Positions 5,001 to 11,734 of a DNA stretch of 13,139 nt are shown here, one piece after another (position 1 is the stretch's first letter; the number at the start of each line of letters is the position of its first letter). The stretch spans positions 1 through 13,139 of the forward strand of contig CAJTSB010000055.1 of NCBI GenBank assembly GCA_910578825.1, given 5' to 3'. The notes beneath the pieces are model-generated. The model was given only the letters and a program-made list of their open reading frames with translations. It was not told the DNA's origin and ran no database searches. This stretch comes from an uncultured Lachnospiraceae bacterium (GTDB lineage: Bacteria; Bacillota; Clostridia; Lachnospirales; Lachnospiraceae). The position numbers and the translations under genes were made by a program.

Positions 5001-7352
5001 TTATTTCCGGTACAGTGCACGGATGGAGTTCAGTACGCAAAGCATGGCAACGCCACTATCCGCGAAGACTGCCATCCACATGGAGGCGTGTCCGGTAAGT
5101 CCAAGCGCCATCACAAGCGCCTTGATTGCCAGTGCAAAGATGACATTCTGCCAGGCAATTCTTGTGGTCGTCTTTGCAATGGCGATGGACTGGGGAACGG
5201 CCTGCATGTTGGAGGTCATAAACACGACGTCAGCGGCCTCGATAGCGGCATCTGCGCCGCTGCCCATGGCTGCTCCGACGTCGGCTCCTGCAAGCACCGG
5301 AGCGTCGTTGATACCGTCGCCGACAAACATGACGGAGCCGTTTTTGGCGCGGATTTCCTGAAGTTTGGACAACTTCTCTTCGGGAAGCAATCTGGCATAC
5401 ACTTCATCAATTCCCGTCTCTGCAGCCACAGCCTGAGCGTTATTAAGAGAATCGCCTGTGAGCATGGCGCTCTTAATATTCAGCCGTTTCAGGGAAGTTA
5501 TTGCATCTTTCGATTCCGGTTTCAACGTATCAGAAATCAACAGGCATCCGGCAAAGAACCCGTTTATGGCTACCAGGACCTGCGTGCCATGTGCGGACGT
5601 TGGACTTTCCGGGAGTTCTATCTGAAATTTTTCCATAAGTTTTTGGTTACCGGCAAGCACCGTTCCTATGGAAAGCGTCGCACGGATGCCATGTCCGGCA
5701 ATTTCTTCCAGTTCGGCGGGAGTTTCCAGTGAAAGTCCCAGTTCTTTTGCGGCGGCAGTGATGCTGACTGCGATAGGATGCGTGGAGCGTTGCTCGCAGC
5801 TTGCGCAGAATGAAAGCAATTCGTGCTCACTGTAATTTCCGGAAGGAATGATTTTCTGTACGGCGAAATTTCCCTTTGTGATGGTTCCGGTTTTGTCCAT
5901 GACAACCGTGGAAATATTCTTTAATGCCTCAATCGAGACGCCGCCTTTGAATAAAATGCCCTTTTTGGAGCCTGCGCCGATTCCGGAGAAAAAGGCAAGG
6001 GGCACGCTTAAGACCAATGCGCAGGGACAGCTGATAACTAAAAACGTCAAAGCAGTATAAATCCAATGGTTCCAGTCTCCGGTAAACAGAGATGGAAGGA
6101 TGGCGGTGGCAAGCGCAACAACCACGACAAAGGGCGTATAGATTCTGGAAAACCGCGTGATGAAACGGTCGATTTTGGGTTTGCTTGCGGCAGCATTTTC
6201 GACGGAATCCAGAATCCTCGTTACCATGGAATTTTCCAATGTTTTTTCTACGCGAATCTTTAACTGTCCGGAGGTATTGATGCAGCCGGAGGTAACGTTG
6301 TCGCCGATTGCGGCTTTGACAGGAACCGGCTCTCCTGTGATGGGAGAGGTGTCAAGCCGGCTTTCACCTTCGAGAATTACCCCATCCAGAGGAATGCGGT
6401 CGCCGGGGCGTACAAGCAGTACATCGCCGGGTTGTGCATCCTCTGCCGGGATTTCTTTTACGGAATCTGCAAGAACAAGGTTTACGATTTCCGGGCGTAA
6501 ATCTACGGCGTCCATAATTTGGGAACGGCTGCGGGAAACGGCAACCTCCTCGAAATATTCCCCGATGCGGTAAAACAACATTACGCCAACCGCTTCCGCA
6601 AAGTCGCCGATGGCAAAAGCGCCTAAGGTGGCAAGGCTCATCAGAAAGTTTTCATCAAAAACCTGCCCTTTTGTAAGGTTCTTAAGGGCGGTAAATACAA
6701 TCCGTCCACCCAGAATAATGTAAGCGGCGATGAAGATGCCGGAAGAAATCCAGGGATGAAATAATGCGGACTGCTCTAAAATTTCCCCGCTGGCGAAAAG
6801 CAGTGTGCCGATGATAATACCGATAAGGTCTGTCTGTTGCTCGCTGAATCTGTGTTTTTTGCCATTATCTTCATGAGTTTGTAAAGCCTTTTTTCCACTC
6901 TGATGGCGTTCCTGTTTTCGCACGGTTACTTCCGATTCGATAGAAGAACAGATTTCCTCAAATTTTGCAATCAGCTCAGGTTCATGTTCGGCGGCCTCCG
7001 GCGTTATGGAGACGCGTAGCTGTTTCGTCGCAAATGTCAGTGTGGCGGCATTTACTTCCGGCAGCTCGTTGATGCGGCTTTCCATTTTTGCAGCGCAGTT
7101 TGCACAGCCCAGGTTTTCCACCAGACAGGTAAGTTTAACGCCGTCTGTAAGGAATGCATCCGGATGTTGCGCCTGTTGGTGATGATGGTGTTCCATATGA
7201 TGTTCATGTTCGTGATGGTGTTCGTGCTCATGATGATGTTCGTGCTCATGATGGTGTTCATGCTCATGATGGTGTTCGTGTCTGCAGCAGCAGTTGTCAT
7301 CATGGTGGTTGTTAAGTTTTTCATCCATAGTTTTTTTATTTATATTATCCAT
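5001..7352 (-). CDS. Zn/Cd/Pb-exporting P1B-type ATPase (ZntA/CadA group) with His-rich N-terminus
   Basis: This 783-residue membrane pump exports divalent soft metals using ATP. In order: an extreme His/Cys-rich N-terminus (about 16-63, including C21-C23 and HEHHHE repeats); a heavy-metal-associated domain with GCANC (C83, C86); the TGE actuator motif at 339-341; the transmembrane metal site CPC at 442-444; the phosphorylation motif DKTGT with D486; the HP locus at 525-526; TGDS at 632-635; and GDGIND at 678-683. K744 and D765 in the last two helices match the conserved Lys/Asp of Zn/Cd/Pb ATPases rather than Cu pumps. The ATG at 7352 has AGGAGG seven bases upstream. Transcription is likely controlled by the SmtB-like operator at 7371-7386. 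It is downstream of the ABC operon on the same strand but has its own promoter. I give no symbol because zntA/cadA naming is ambiguous in Clostridia. Confidence 0.96.
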   Translation of the reverse strand: MDNINKKTMDEKLNNHHDDNCCCRHEHHHEHEHHHEHEHHHEHEHHHEHEHHMEHHHHQQAQHPDAFLTDGVKLTCLVENLGCANCAAKMESRINELPEVNAATLTFATKQLRVSITPEAAEHEPELIAKFEEICSSIESEVTVRKQERHQSGKKALQTHEDNGKKHRFSEQQTDLIGIIIGTLLFASGEILEQSALFHPWISSGIFIAAYIILGGRIVFTALKNLTKGQVFDENFLMSLATLGAFAIGDFAEAVGVMLFYRIGEYFEEVAVSRSRSQIMDAVDLRPEIVNLVLADSVKEIPAEDAQPGDVLLVRPGDRIPLDGVILEGESRLDTSPITGEPVPVKAAIGDNVTSGCINTSGQLKIRVEKTLENSMVTRILDSVENAAASKPKIDRFITRFSRIYTPFVVVVALATAILPSLFTGDWNHWIYTALTFLVISCPCALVLSVPLAFFSGIGAGSKKGILFKGGVSIEALKNISTVVMDKTGTITKGNFAVQKIIPSGNYSEHELLSFCASCEQRSTHPIAVSITAAAKELGLSLETPAELEEIAGHGIRATLSIGTVLAGNQKLMEKFQIELPESPTSAHGTQVLVAINGFFAGCLLISDTLKPESKDAITSLKRLNIKSAMLTGDSLNNAQAVAAETGIDEVYARLLPEEKLSKLQEIRAKNGSVMFVGDGINDAPVLAGADVGAAMGSGADAAIEAADVVFMTSNMQAVPQSIAIAKTTTRIAWQNVIFALAIKALVMALGLTGHASMWMAVFADSGVAMLCVLNSIRALYRK
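7191..7280 (-). repeat. 18-bp tandem repeat encoding HEHHHE metal-binding units
   Basis: About five 18-bp units, differing at a few third positions, encode residues 25-54 of the P-type ATPase as repeated (HEHHHE) with a final HEHHME. Cys residues immediately precede it and more His follow (to about residue 63). The array probably buffers or senses Zn in the cytoplasm before transport. Low-complexity DNA of this kind can change copy number by slippage without breaking the frame. Confidence 0.9.
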
Positions 7353-7359
7353 AGTAAAT

Positions 7360-7421
7360 CCTCCTAATACATGAATAACTGTTCATATGAATATTAAATC
7401 ATATATAGGAGGATATGTCAA
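7360..7421 (-). promoter_or_regulatory. Metal-responsive promoter with SmtB/ArsR-family operator
   Basis: Read on the minus strand: TTGACA (7416-7421), 17-bp spacer, TTTAAT (7393-7398), then ATGAACAGTTATTCAT (7371-7386) covering the predicted transcript start, then AGGAGG (7360-7365) and the ATPase ATG. The core TGAACA-GT-TATTCA is the typical imperfect 12-2-12 operator of SmtB/CzrA/ZiaR-type repressors, which release DNA when Zn or Cd is bound. Its position over +1 fits repression by blocking polymerase. Operator assignment is from memory of the family consensus; the repressor gene is not in this window. Confidence 0.8.
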
Positions 7422-7472
7422 TAGATAATTTTATTTTAAATTATGGCGTAATAAGATTGCTTGTATGTTACA

Positions 7473-8171
7473 TCAGGTTGATTCATAACCACATTTTTTA
7501 TATGCCACGATAAACAGCGCTGCAAAAAGTAATAGATTGGCAACAATGATGCAGATATCGCCTGGTTCGAGCTGTAAGGAGTTTATGTGGTCAATCATCA
7601 GGCTGATTTGTTCTGAATAGGTGAATCTGGCAATTTTTGCAATCGTAGTGTTGAACATTGACAGCATAGGCAGAAATGAGAGAATCATCATAACGGGTAC
7701 CGTCAGGGAGGTGGCCATCATCTGCGTTTTGCTCAGAGTACCGATTGCAGCGCCTAGCAGCAGCGAGATAAAGATGCCGATTGCCATAATTACCATGAAA
7801 ACAAGGCTGGAATGCAATGTGTAATTACCGGAAATGCAGATAATAGACGCACCAAGTATACAGGCAAAAAAGATATAACTGCCGATTCCCGATAAATATT
7901 CATAAGGCTTGACATTTGACATCATCAGTACGCGCAGCGTGTTTGTTTCTTTTTCTTCGGAAATGATGGCGGCAATGCTTGTCAATGGGGCCATTCCGAT
8001 GTACATAGAAGCAAACAGGTTGACAAAGAAGTTTTCCGGCATACCATCAATTTGGACGGCGTTGTTCATAACCAGCGTAAGGATGGGGAACATGATAAAT
8101 TGGATAAGAACTGTTTTATTCTTGAAAGTATCCTTTATTTGTTTTTTAAAAATAGCAGCTATGTTTCGCAT
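7473..8171 (-). CDS. ABC-2 type transporter permease
   Basis: The 232-residue protein has about six predicted transmembrane segments (about 21-36, 50-70, 94-114, 120-145, 150-172, 206-224). The cytoplasmic motif ISEEKETNTLRVLMMSNVKPYEYL (69-92) is characteristic of ABC-2 exporters, where this region contacts the ATPase. It begins one base after the ATPase stop codon (TGA-T-ATG), with a G-run in the upstream gene's end serving as RBS, so the two are translationally linked. As one half-size permease it most likely acts as a homodimer with two copies of the ATPase. The substrate is not evident; drug, peptide or lipid export is possible. No clear terminator follows the gene. Confidence 0.9.
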   Translation of the reverse strand: MRNIAAIFKKQIKDTFKNKTVLIQFIMFPILTLVMNNAVQIDGMPENFFVNLFASMYIGMAPLTSIAAIISEEKETNTLRVLMMSNVKPYEYLSGIGSYIFFACILGASIICISGNYTLHSSLVFMVIMAIGIFISLLLGAAIGTLSKTQMMATSLTVPVMMILSFLPMLSMFNTTIAKIARFTYSEQISLMIDHINSLQLEPGDICIIVANLLLFAALFIVAYKKCGYEST

Positions 8172-8172
8172 A

Positions 8173-9021
8173 TCAGTTAAGCCCCCTTCCTGTCAGTTCT
8201 ACAAAAACGGTTTCTAGCGTTGGTTCAGTAGAATGTATGGTTTCAATCTGTTCTTGTTCCAGGTATGCGTTTATCTGCGAAACGGAATCGCGGCTGTTTT
8301 TGAGTGAAACCACTTCTCCATTTTTTAAGGTAATCTGAAACCGGTTCAGATGGTTGTATTTTTGGCAGATTTCCGACGGTTTCCCGTATTCTATGATGTG
8401 GCCTTCATTTAACAGGGCGATATGGTCGCAGAGCGATTCCGCCTCAAACATATTATGTGTTGTCAGAAAGAGGGCGCTTCCCTGTTTCTGCTGTTTCGCC
8501 AAAATGGCATGGATTTCTTTTACTGTGACAGGGTCAAGCCCGCTGGTCGGTTCGTCAAGAAACAGAATTTTAGCATCATTTATTAATGCCCTTGCCAGGG
8601 ACAGTCTGTTTTTCATGCCTTTTGACAATTTTGAAACGGCGGTATTTCTCGCTTCATATAAGCCGATATCTTTTAAAATATCAGTTATTTTGCGACGGGG
8701 GACGTGGTAAATATCTGCATAAAAGGAAAGGTTATCGTATGCGGATAAACGTTCGTATAATCCCAAAGTGTCCATCATGATTCCAATCTGCCTGTGTTCC
8801 CGGGCGCACAGTTTTCTGGTATCGGTTCCCAGCAGTCTGGCAAAGCCGCTGTCTTGTCTGAGCTGTCCGGTGAGCAGTTTTATCAGCGTGGTTTTTCCAG
8901 CCCCGGATGGACCCAGGAGACCAAAAATTTCACCTGGCTGAATGTTAAGCGTGATATCTTTTAAAATCTGTTTTTCTCTGAAACTAATCGAAAGGTTCTG
9001 AGCAGTAATAGCATATTCCAT
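8173..9021 (-). CDS. ABC transporter ATP-binding protein
   Basis: This 282-residue cytoplasmic ATPase powers the adjacent ABC-2 permease. It shows Walker A GPSGAGKTT (37-45), a Q-loop region near IGIMMDTLGLYERLSAYDN (79-97), the signature LSKGM (132-136), Walker B ILFLDEPTSGLD (152-163) and the H-loop histidine H189 in TTHN. The signature reads LSKGM rather than LSGGQ, a common variant in the drug/peptide exporter subfamily. A C-terminal extension (about 225-282, ending TEPTLETVFVELTGRG) is typical of ABC-2 exporter ATPases. The ATG is one base past the DUF3021 stop, with AGGAGG inside the end of that gene. Confidence 0.95.
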   Translation of the reverse strand: MEYAITAQNLSISFREKQILKDITLNIQPGEIFGLLGPSGAGKTTLIKLLTGQLRQDSGFARLLGTDTRKLCAREHRQIGIMMDTLGLYERLSAYDNLSFYADIYHVPRRKITDILKDIGLYEARNTAVSKLSKGMKNRLSLARALINDAKILFLDEPTSGLDPVTVKEIHAILAKQQKQGSALFLTTHNMFEAESLCDHIALLNEGHIIEYGKPSEICQKYNHLNRFQITLKNGEVVSLKNSRDSVSQINAYLEQEQIETIHSTEPTLETVFVELTGRGLN

Positions 9022-9022
9022 G

Positions 9023-9499
9023 TTAGTTTTCCTCCTGATCTTTTAATCTCTGCAACGCTTCTTCCATGCGTCTGTTTTCTGTTTTTTCTTTGACTGTCAT
9101 CACGAGATAGCTTCCGAGGAATGATATTCCAAAACAGAGAAAGAACATGGCCCACGGCTGCCACATTGTTACCGGAAACCATTGAAATACAATGATGAAG
9201 ACGGCAAGGAGCAGTACGACGGAAGTCAACATGCAGACCATTCGTAGCCAGAGCGGCATTTTCCGAATCAGAACGTCCGTGAAAAATACAAACCGTACGC
9301 CGGCAATCAAGGCAGATACGCATAAAAATTCAAAAACAACCGCAAGTGGAATTCCCTGGTTGCCAAGCGCAAACATGGAGGAAAAATCTTTAGCAGAGTT
9401 TCCGAATATATAACAGAAAATATTGATTACCAGTATGGTAAATCCAAAAATCACCAATACCTGTGAAAGATAGTCAAAAATAGTTTTTTTAGGTTCCAT
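9023..9499 (-). CDS. DUF3021 family membrane protein
   Basis: The 158-residue protein has four predicted membrane helices (about 13-33, 49-70, 86-106, 114-136) and a charged cytoplasmic tail (KEKTENRRMEEALQRLKDQEEN). Size, topology, and position directly after a LytTR gene match the DUF3021 family. In streptococcal LytTR regulatory systems such as HdrRM and BrsRM, a membrane protein encoded next to the regulator antagonises it; by analogy this protein may hold or release the LytTR protein, but that is inference. The start abuts the LytTR stop (TAA directly followed by ATG) with GGGGGTG as RBS, indicating tight translational coupling. Confidence 0.85.
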   Translation of the reverse strand: MEPKKTIFDYLSQVLVIFGFTILVINIFCYIFGNSAKDFSSMFALGNQGIPLAVVFEFLCVSALIAGVRFVFFTDVLIRKMPLWLRMVCMLTSVVLLLAVFIIVFQWFPVTMWQPWAMFFLCFGISFLGSYLVMTVKEKTENRRMEEALQRLKDQEEN

Positions 9500-9940
9500 T
9501 TATTTCACCCCCAGTCTTTTTTTCAGAGCGTCGGCGTACTGCCTGGATGCAATGATTTGCTCGCCGTTTGACATTGTGACGCGGATTCTTCGGTTAATGT
9601 CAGCTTTCAGAGATTGGATCTTCTGCAAGTGGATAAGAAAAGATTTGCTTACCCGAAAGAAACCGTATTCCTCAAGCTGCTGTTCCAGTTCATACAATCG
9701 AAAGTCTGACTGGTATACTTCTTCAGCGGTATAGATAAAACATTTCCGCTCTACACTTTCGATGTATATAATCTGTGCGATATCCAACAAGTGGATTTCA
9801 TCGTCTTTATGTGCGGTCAGTTGATGATTCATCATCCGTAAAGTTGCTAAAATTTTTTCTACATCTGATGTTAATTGCCTGCATGTAACAGAAACTTCCA
9901 ATTCTGTTGCATTTTCATCAACGTGAATCGTTATTTTCAA
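9500..9940 (-). CDS. LytTR-domain DNA-binding regulator (TTG start)
   Basis: This is a 146-residue regulator. Residues about 45-143 form a LytTR DNA-binding domain: DIAQIIYIESVERKCFIYT, then FFRVSKSFLIHLQKIQSLKADINRRIRVTMSNGEQIIASRQYADALKKRLG. The N-terminal 40 residues are too short for a response-regulator receiver domain and there is no phosphorylatable Asp pattern, so it is a stand-alone LytTR protein. The start is TTG at 9940, supported by AAGGGGGTG just upstream; the next in-frame ATG is 35 codons further in. It is the first gene of the operon with DUF3021 and the ABC pair, so it probably autoregulates the operon and thereby controls the exporter. Confidence 0.92.
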   Translation of the reverse strand: MKITIHVDENATELEVSVTCRQLTSDVEKILATLRMMNHQLTAHKDDEIHLLDIAQIIYIESVERKCFIYTAEEVYQSDFRLYELEQQLEEYGFFRVSKSFLIHLQKIQSLKADINRRIRVTMSNGEQIIASRQYADALKKRLGVK

Positions 9941-9989
9941 AATGGCACCCCCTTTGGAAATGTATCACCATGTTTTGCGCTACAATAGT

Positions 9990-10018
9990 ATCATAACCGA
10001 AATCTTTTTTCATAACAA
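9990..10018 (-). promoter_or_regulatory. Promoter of the LytTR-DUF3021-ABC operon
   Basis: On the minus strand TTGTTA (10013-10018) and TATGAT (9990-9995) are separated by 17 bp, a good housekeeping promoter. A 7-bp direct repeat, GTTATGA, starts at both elements with a 19-bp period (complements at 10010-10016 and 9991-9997), so each copy overlaps one promoter hexamer. That could be a regulator site or coincidence with the hexamers. The predicted leader to the TTG start is about 45 nt. The rest of the divergent gap (9996-10192) has no strong plus-strand promoter that I can identify. Confidence 0.65.
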
Positions 10019-10192
10019 TTGCCGGAAACACAGGTTGCCGTTTTCAAGGCGTAAGCTGCCAGAAAAATATAGAAAAAATTCGACGAACCATTCGCGAAAC
10101 AGGCATCAGAATTTTGCGTTTTTTTTCGATAAGATAACTGAGGATGAAAATCACAGTGACAGAACATTCAGGTAAGGATGGAGGCGTGGAAA

Positions 10193-11386
10193 ATGAGCAT
10201 TCACTTGACAGGACATAATTATTATCGCAGCAGTACAACAGAAGTCAAACGTGCGGAGCATGTCAGTGGCACAGAAAAGGCGGGCTGCGCTCAGGAATTA
10301 TCGGAAGCGGAGGAAATGGCAGCATTTAAAAAAGAATTTTATGCGGAGCTCGAGCGTATACCAAAGAATGGAACAATCGTGAATCTTGCGATAAATATAT
10401 CAGAAGAGGCATTTGAAAATATGAAGGCAGATCCGGAGTATAGAGAGCAGATTTTATCTGTACTTCGGCGTGATTTGACCTCGTCTTTTGCACCGATGAA
10501 AGCTTCCTTGCTGATTACCGTAGGGGCTACGGCAGAAGATTACAGAGGAGATTCGTGGTCTGGAGTCAACAATGATTCTGAGTTTTATGCGCGTTCCCGG
10601 AACAGTTTTTATAAGAAGACAAATGGGAAGGACAACAGGCACAGGGAAGCTCTGGAGGAATATCTGGAAAAATGGGCGCAGGCGAAAAAACAACAGCAGG
10701 AAATTTTAGATGAAAAGATGGAAAAAGCTGAACAGGAGAGAAACAGGCTGGTAAAGGCGCGAATGAGAGAGAGGCAGATGGCAGGTTATATTGATGCGAC
10801 AGTAAAGGAGGATGCAGCGGCGGTTTCTGTTTCTGACCGGGATGAGGTCATTATATCCCGTGAGGGACGTAATAATTTCGAAAGTATGGCTGGCAAAATA
10901 GACGATCAGCTCCGCACAATGACAGATGAAAACTTCAAGACCATGTATCAACAGTGGAAAAATGAAAACCAGATAGAGTTGGAGGTTGACCCTTATCGAA
11001 AAGCAGATCCGGACGGATCCATTGCCCGTAAGACTTATTTTGAGTCGTATCTGGGTCAGTTGAGAGATATGGAAGATACCATCCGGTCTTATTATGCAGA
11101 TGCATACGAAGAAGCCGTTTCTGCCCCGATTGACAGTTTAGCTTTTATTTCCGCAAAATATCTGGTATCCTGGTCAGATTACTATGAACCGGGTATTCCA
11201 GCCAAAGAGCGGCAGTGGATGCACCACCAGTTAAGGGCAATGCTGACGGATTCTAATGTGGCGCTGAATGACCCTTATGCGCTGGCATCCTGTGGCGGGC
11301 CAAAGACAGTAGAAGAGATGGATAAGATTGCGAAACAGGCAGTGAAAGATAAGCTGGATGCGTTACTTTCTGCGGAAGTAAAATAA
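10193..11386 (+). CDS. Unrecognised 397-residue cytoplasmic protein with central coiled coil
   Basis: I do not recognise this family with confidence. No signal peptide or membrane helix is visible. The N-terminal half (about 40-140) looks like a folded alpha/beta domain, containing ERIPKNGTIVNLAINISEEAFENM and MKASLLITVGATAEDY. A strongly charged helix (about 150-196, rich in Lys, Gln, Glu and Arg) is a likely coiled coil. The C-terminal half (about 220-397) is helical and acidic and ends with a Lys/Ala-rich helix. The start at 10193 is preferred over the in-frame ATG at 10178: GGAGG is eight bases before the former, while only AAGG directly abuts the latter. It is transcribed divergently from the LytTR operon; nothing obvious links the two. 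No terminator is evident after the stop apart from a weak A/T stem near 11387-11412. Confidence 0.8.
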   Translation: MSIHLTGHNYYRSSTTEVKRAEHVSGTEKAGCAQELSEAEEMAAFKKEFYAELERIPKNGTIVNLAINISEEAFENMKADPEYREQILSVLRRDLTSSFAPMKASLLITVGATAEDYRGDSWSGVNNDSEFYARSRNSFYKKTNGKDNRHREALEEYLEKWAQAKKQQQEILDEKMEKAEQERNRLVKARMRERQMAGYIDATVKEDAAAVSVSDRDEVIISREGRNNFESMAGKIDDQLRTMTDENFKTMYQQWKNENQIELEVDPYRKADPDGSIARKTYFESYLGQLRDMEDTIRSYYADAYEEAVSAPIDSLAFISAKYLVSWSDYYEPGIPAKERQWMHHQLRAMLTDSNVALNDPYALASCGGPKTVEEMDKIAKQAVKDKLDALLSAEVK

Positions 11387-11656
11387 AAACTGTGCCATTG
11401 AGAGGGAGTTTTCTTCAGGCAATATAGGTGGAAGGCTGAACTGTTACAAAAAAATGGTGAATTGAAACGGTGAACTCCACTTTGCAAGATTAAATTCTAC
11501 TTCAAAAAGTGAATCCCGACAAAAATACAAAAAAATATGGATTTAATATATGAAATACTTGAGATCAGAGTTAAAATACAAGTAAAAGCTGTGGTTTTGG
11601 GTATTTTATTGCATGCTGAGCGGAAGTCGAATTTACGGTTGATTTTTTGGAGTGAG
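11387..11656 (+). other. Intergenic region with degenerate IS-end-like sequences
   Basis: No credible gene is present. The segment 11482-11499 matches 16 of 18 bases of 12984-13001 at the right side of the IS, in the same orientation. Both are followed about 45-50 bp later by TAC plus seven A (11526, 13036). A 14-bp exact match (GTTAC, seven A, TG) also occurs at 11443-11456 and 13034-13047. CACTTT (11478-11483) and AAAGTG (11507-11512) form an inverted repeat around the core. This looks like a decayed end of an earlier related insertion. The A-rich matches alone could be chance. Confidence 0.5.
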
Positions 11657-11670
11657 TAAATTCCACCTCT
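11657..11670 (+). repeat. Left terminal inverted repeat of the IS
   Basis: TAAATTCCACCTCT matches the inverted copy at 13005-13018 at 13 of 14 positions. The mismatch is at the twelfth base. Beyond base 14 similarity drops, although ATTCTGC (left) and ATCCTGC (right, inverted) recur a little further in. Confidence 0.65.
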
Positions 11671-11734
11671 GGGGAGATTCTGCGATGATGGCTGTAATAG
11701 ATTCCTGCCCAGCTTTTTGCTTGTATTTTCGTGG

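Noticed and set aside
7052..7367. Met/Thr-rich or Met/Val-rich open frames over the His-repeat DNA on both strands
   Set aside because: They are shadows of the HEHHHE repeats in other frames, with low-complexity composition and no RBS.
7415..7513. Short plus-strand frame preceded by AGGAGG
   Set aside because: The AGGAGG is inside the minus-strand promoter spacer; the roughly 30-residue frame overlaps the end of the permease gene and shows no family features.
10021..10110. Cyclic-di-GMP (GEMM) riboswitch in front of the 10193 gene
   Set aside because: A GCCGTTTTCAAGGCG-like stretch is superficially similar, but the conserved GGGACGCAAAGCC and tetraloop/receptor elements are missing.
10106..10135. 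Sigma-28 type promoter (TTCGATAA) for the 10193 gene
   Set aside because: No TAAA-like -35 lies at the required spacing.
11387..11412. Intrinsic terminator after the 10193-11386 gene
   Set aside because: The only stem is a 6-bp A/T-rich pairing (AAAACT/AGTTTT) with a long loop, too weak to call.
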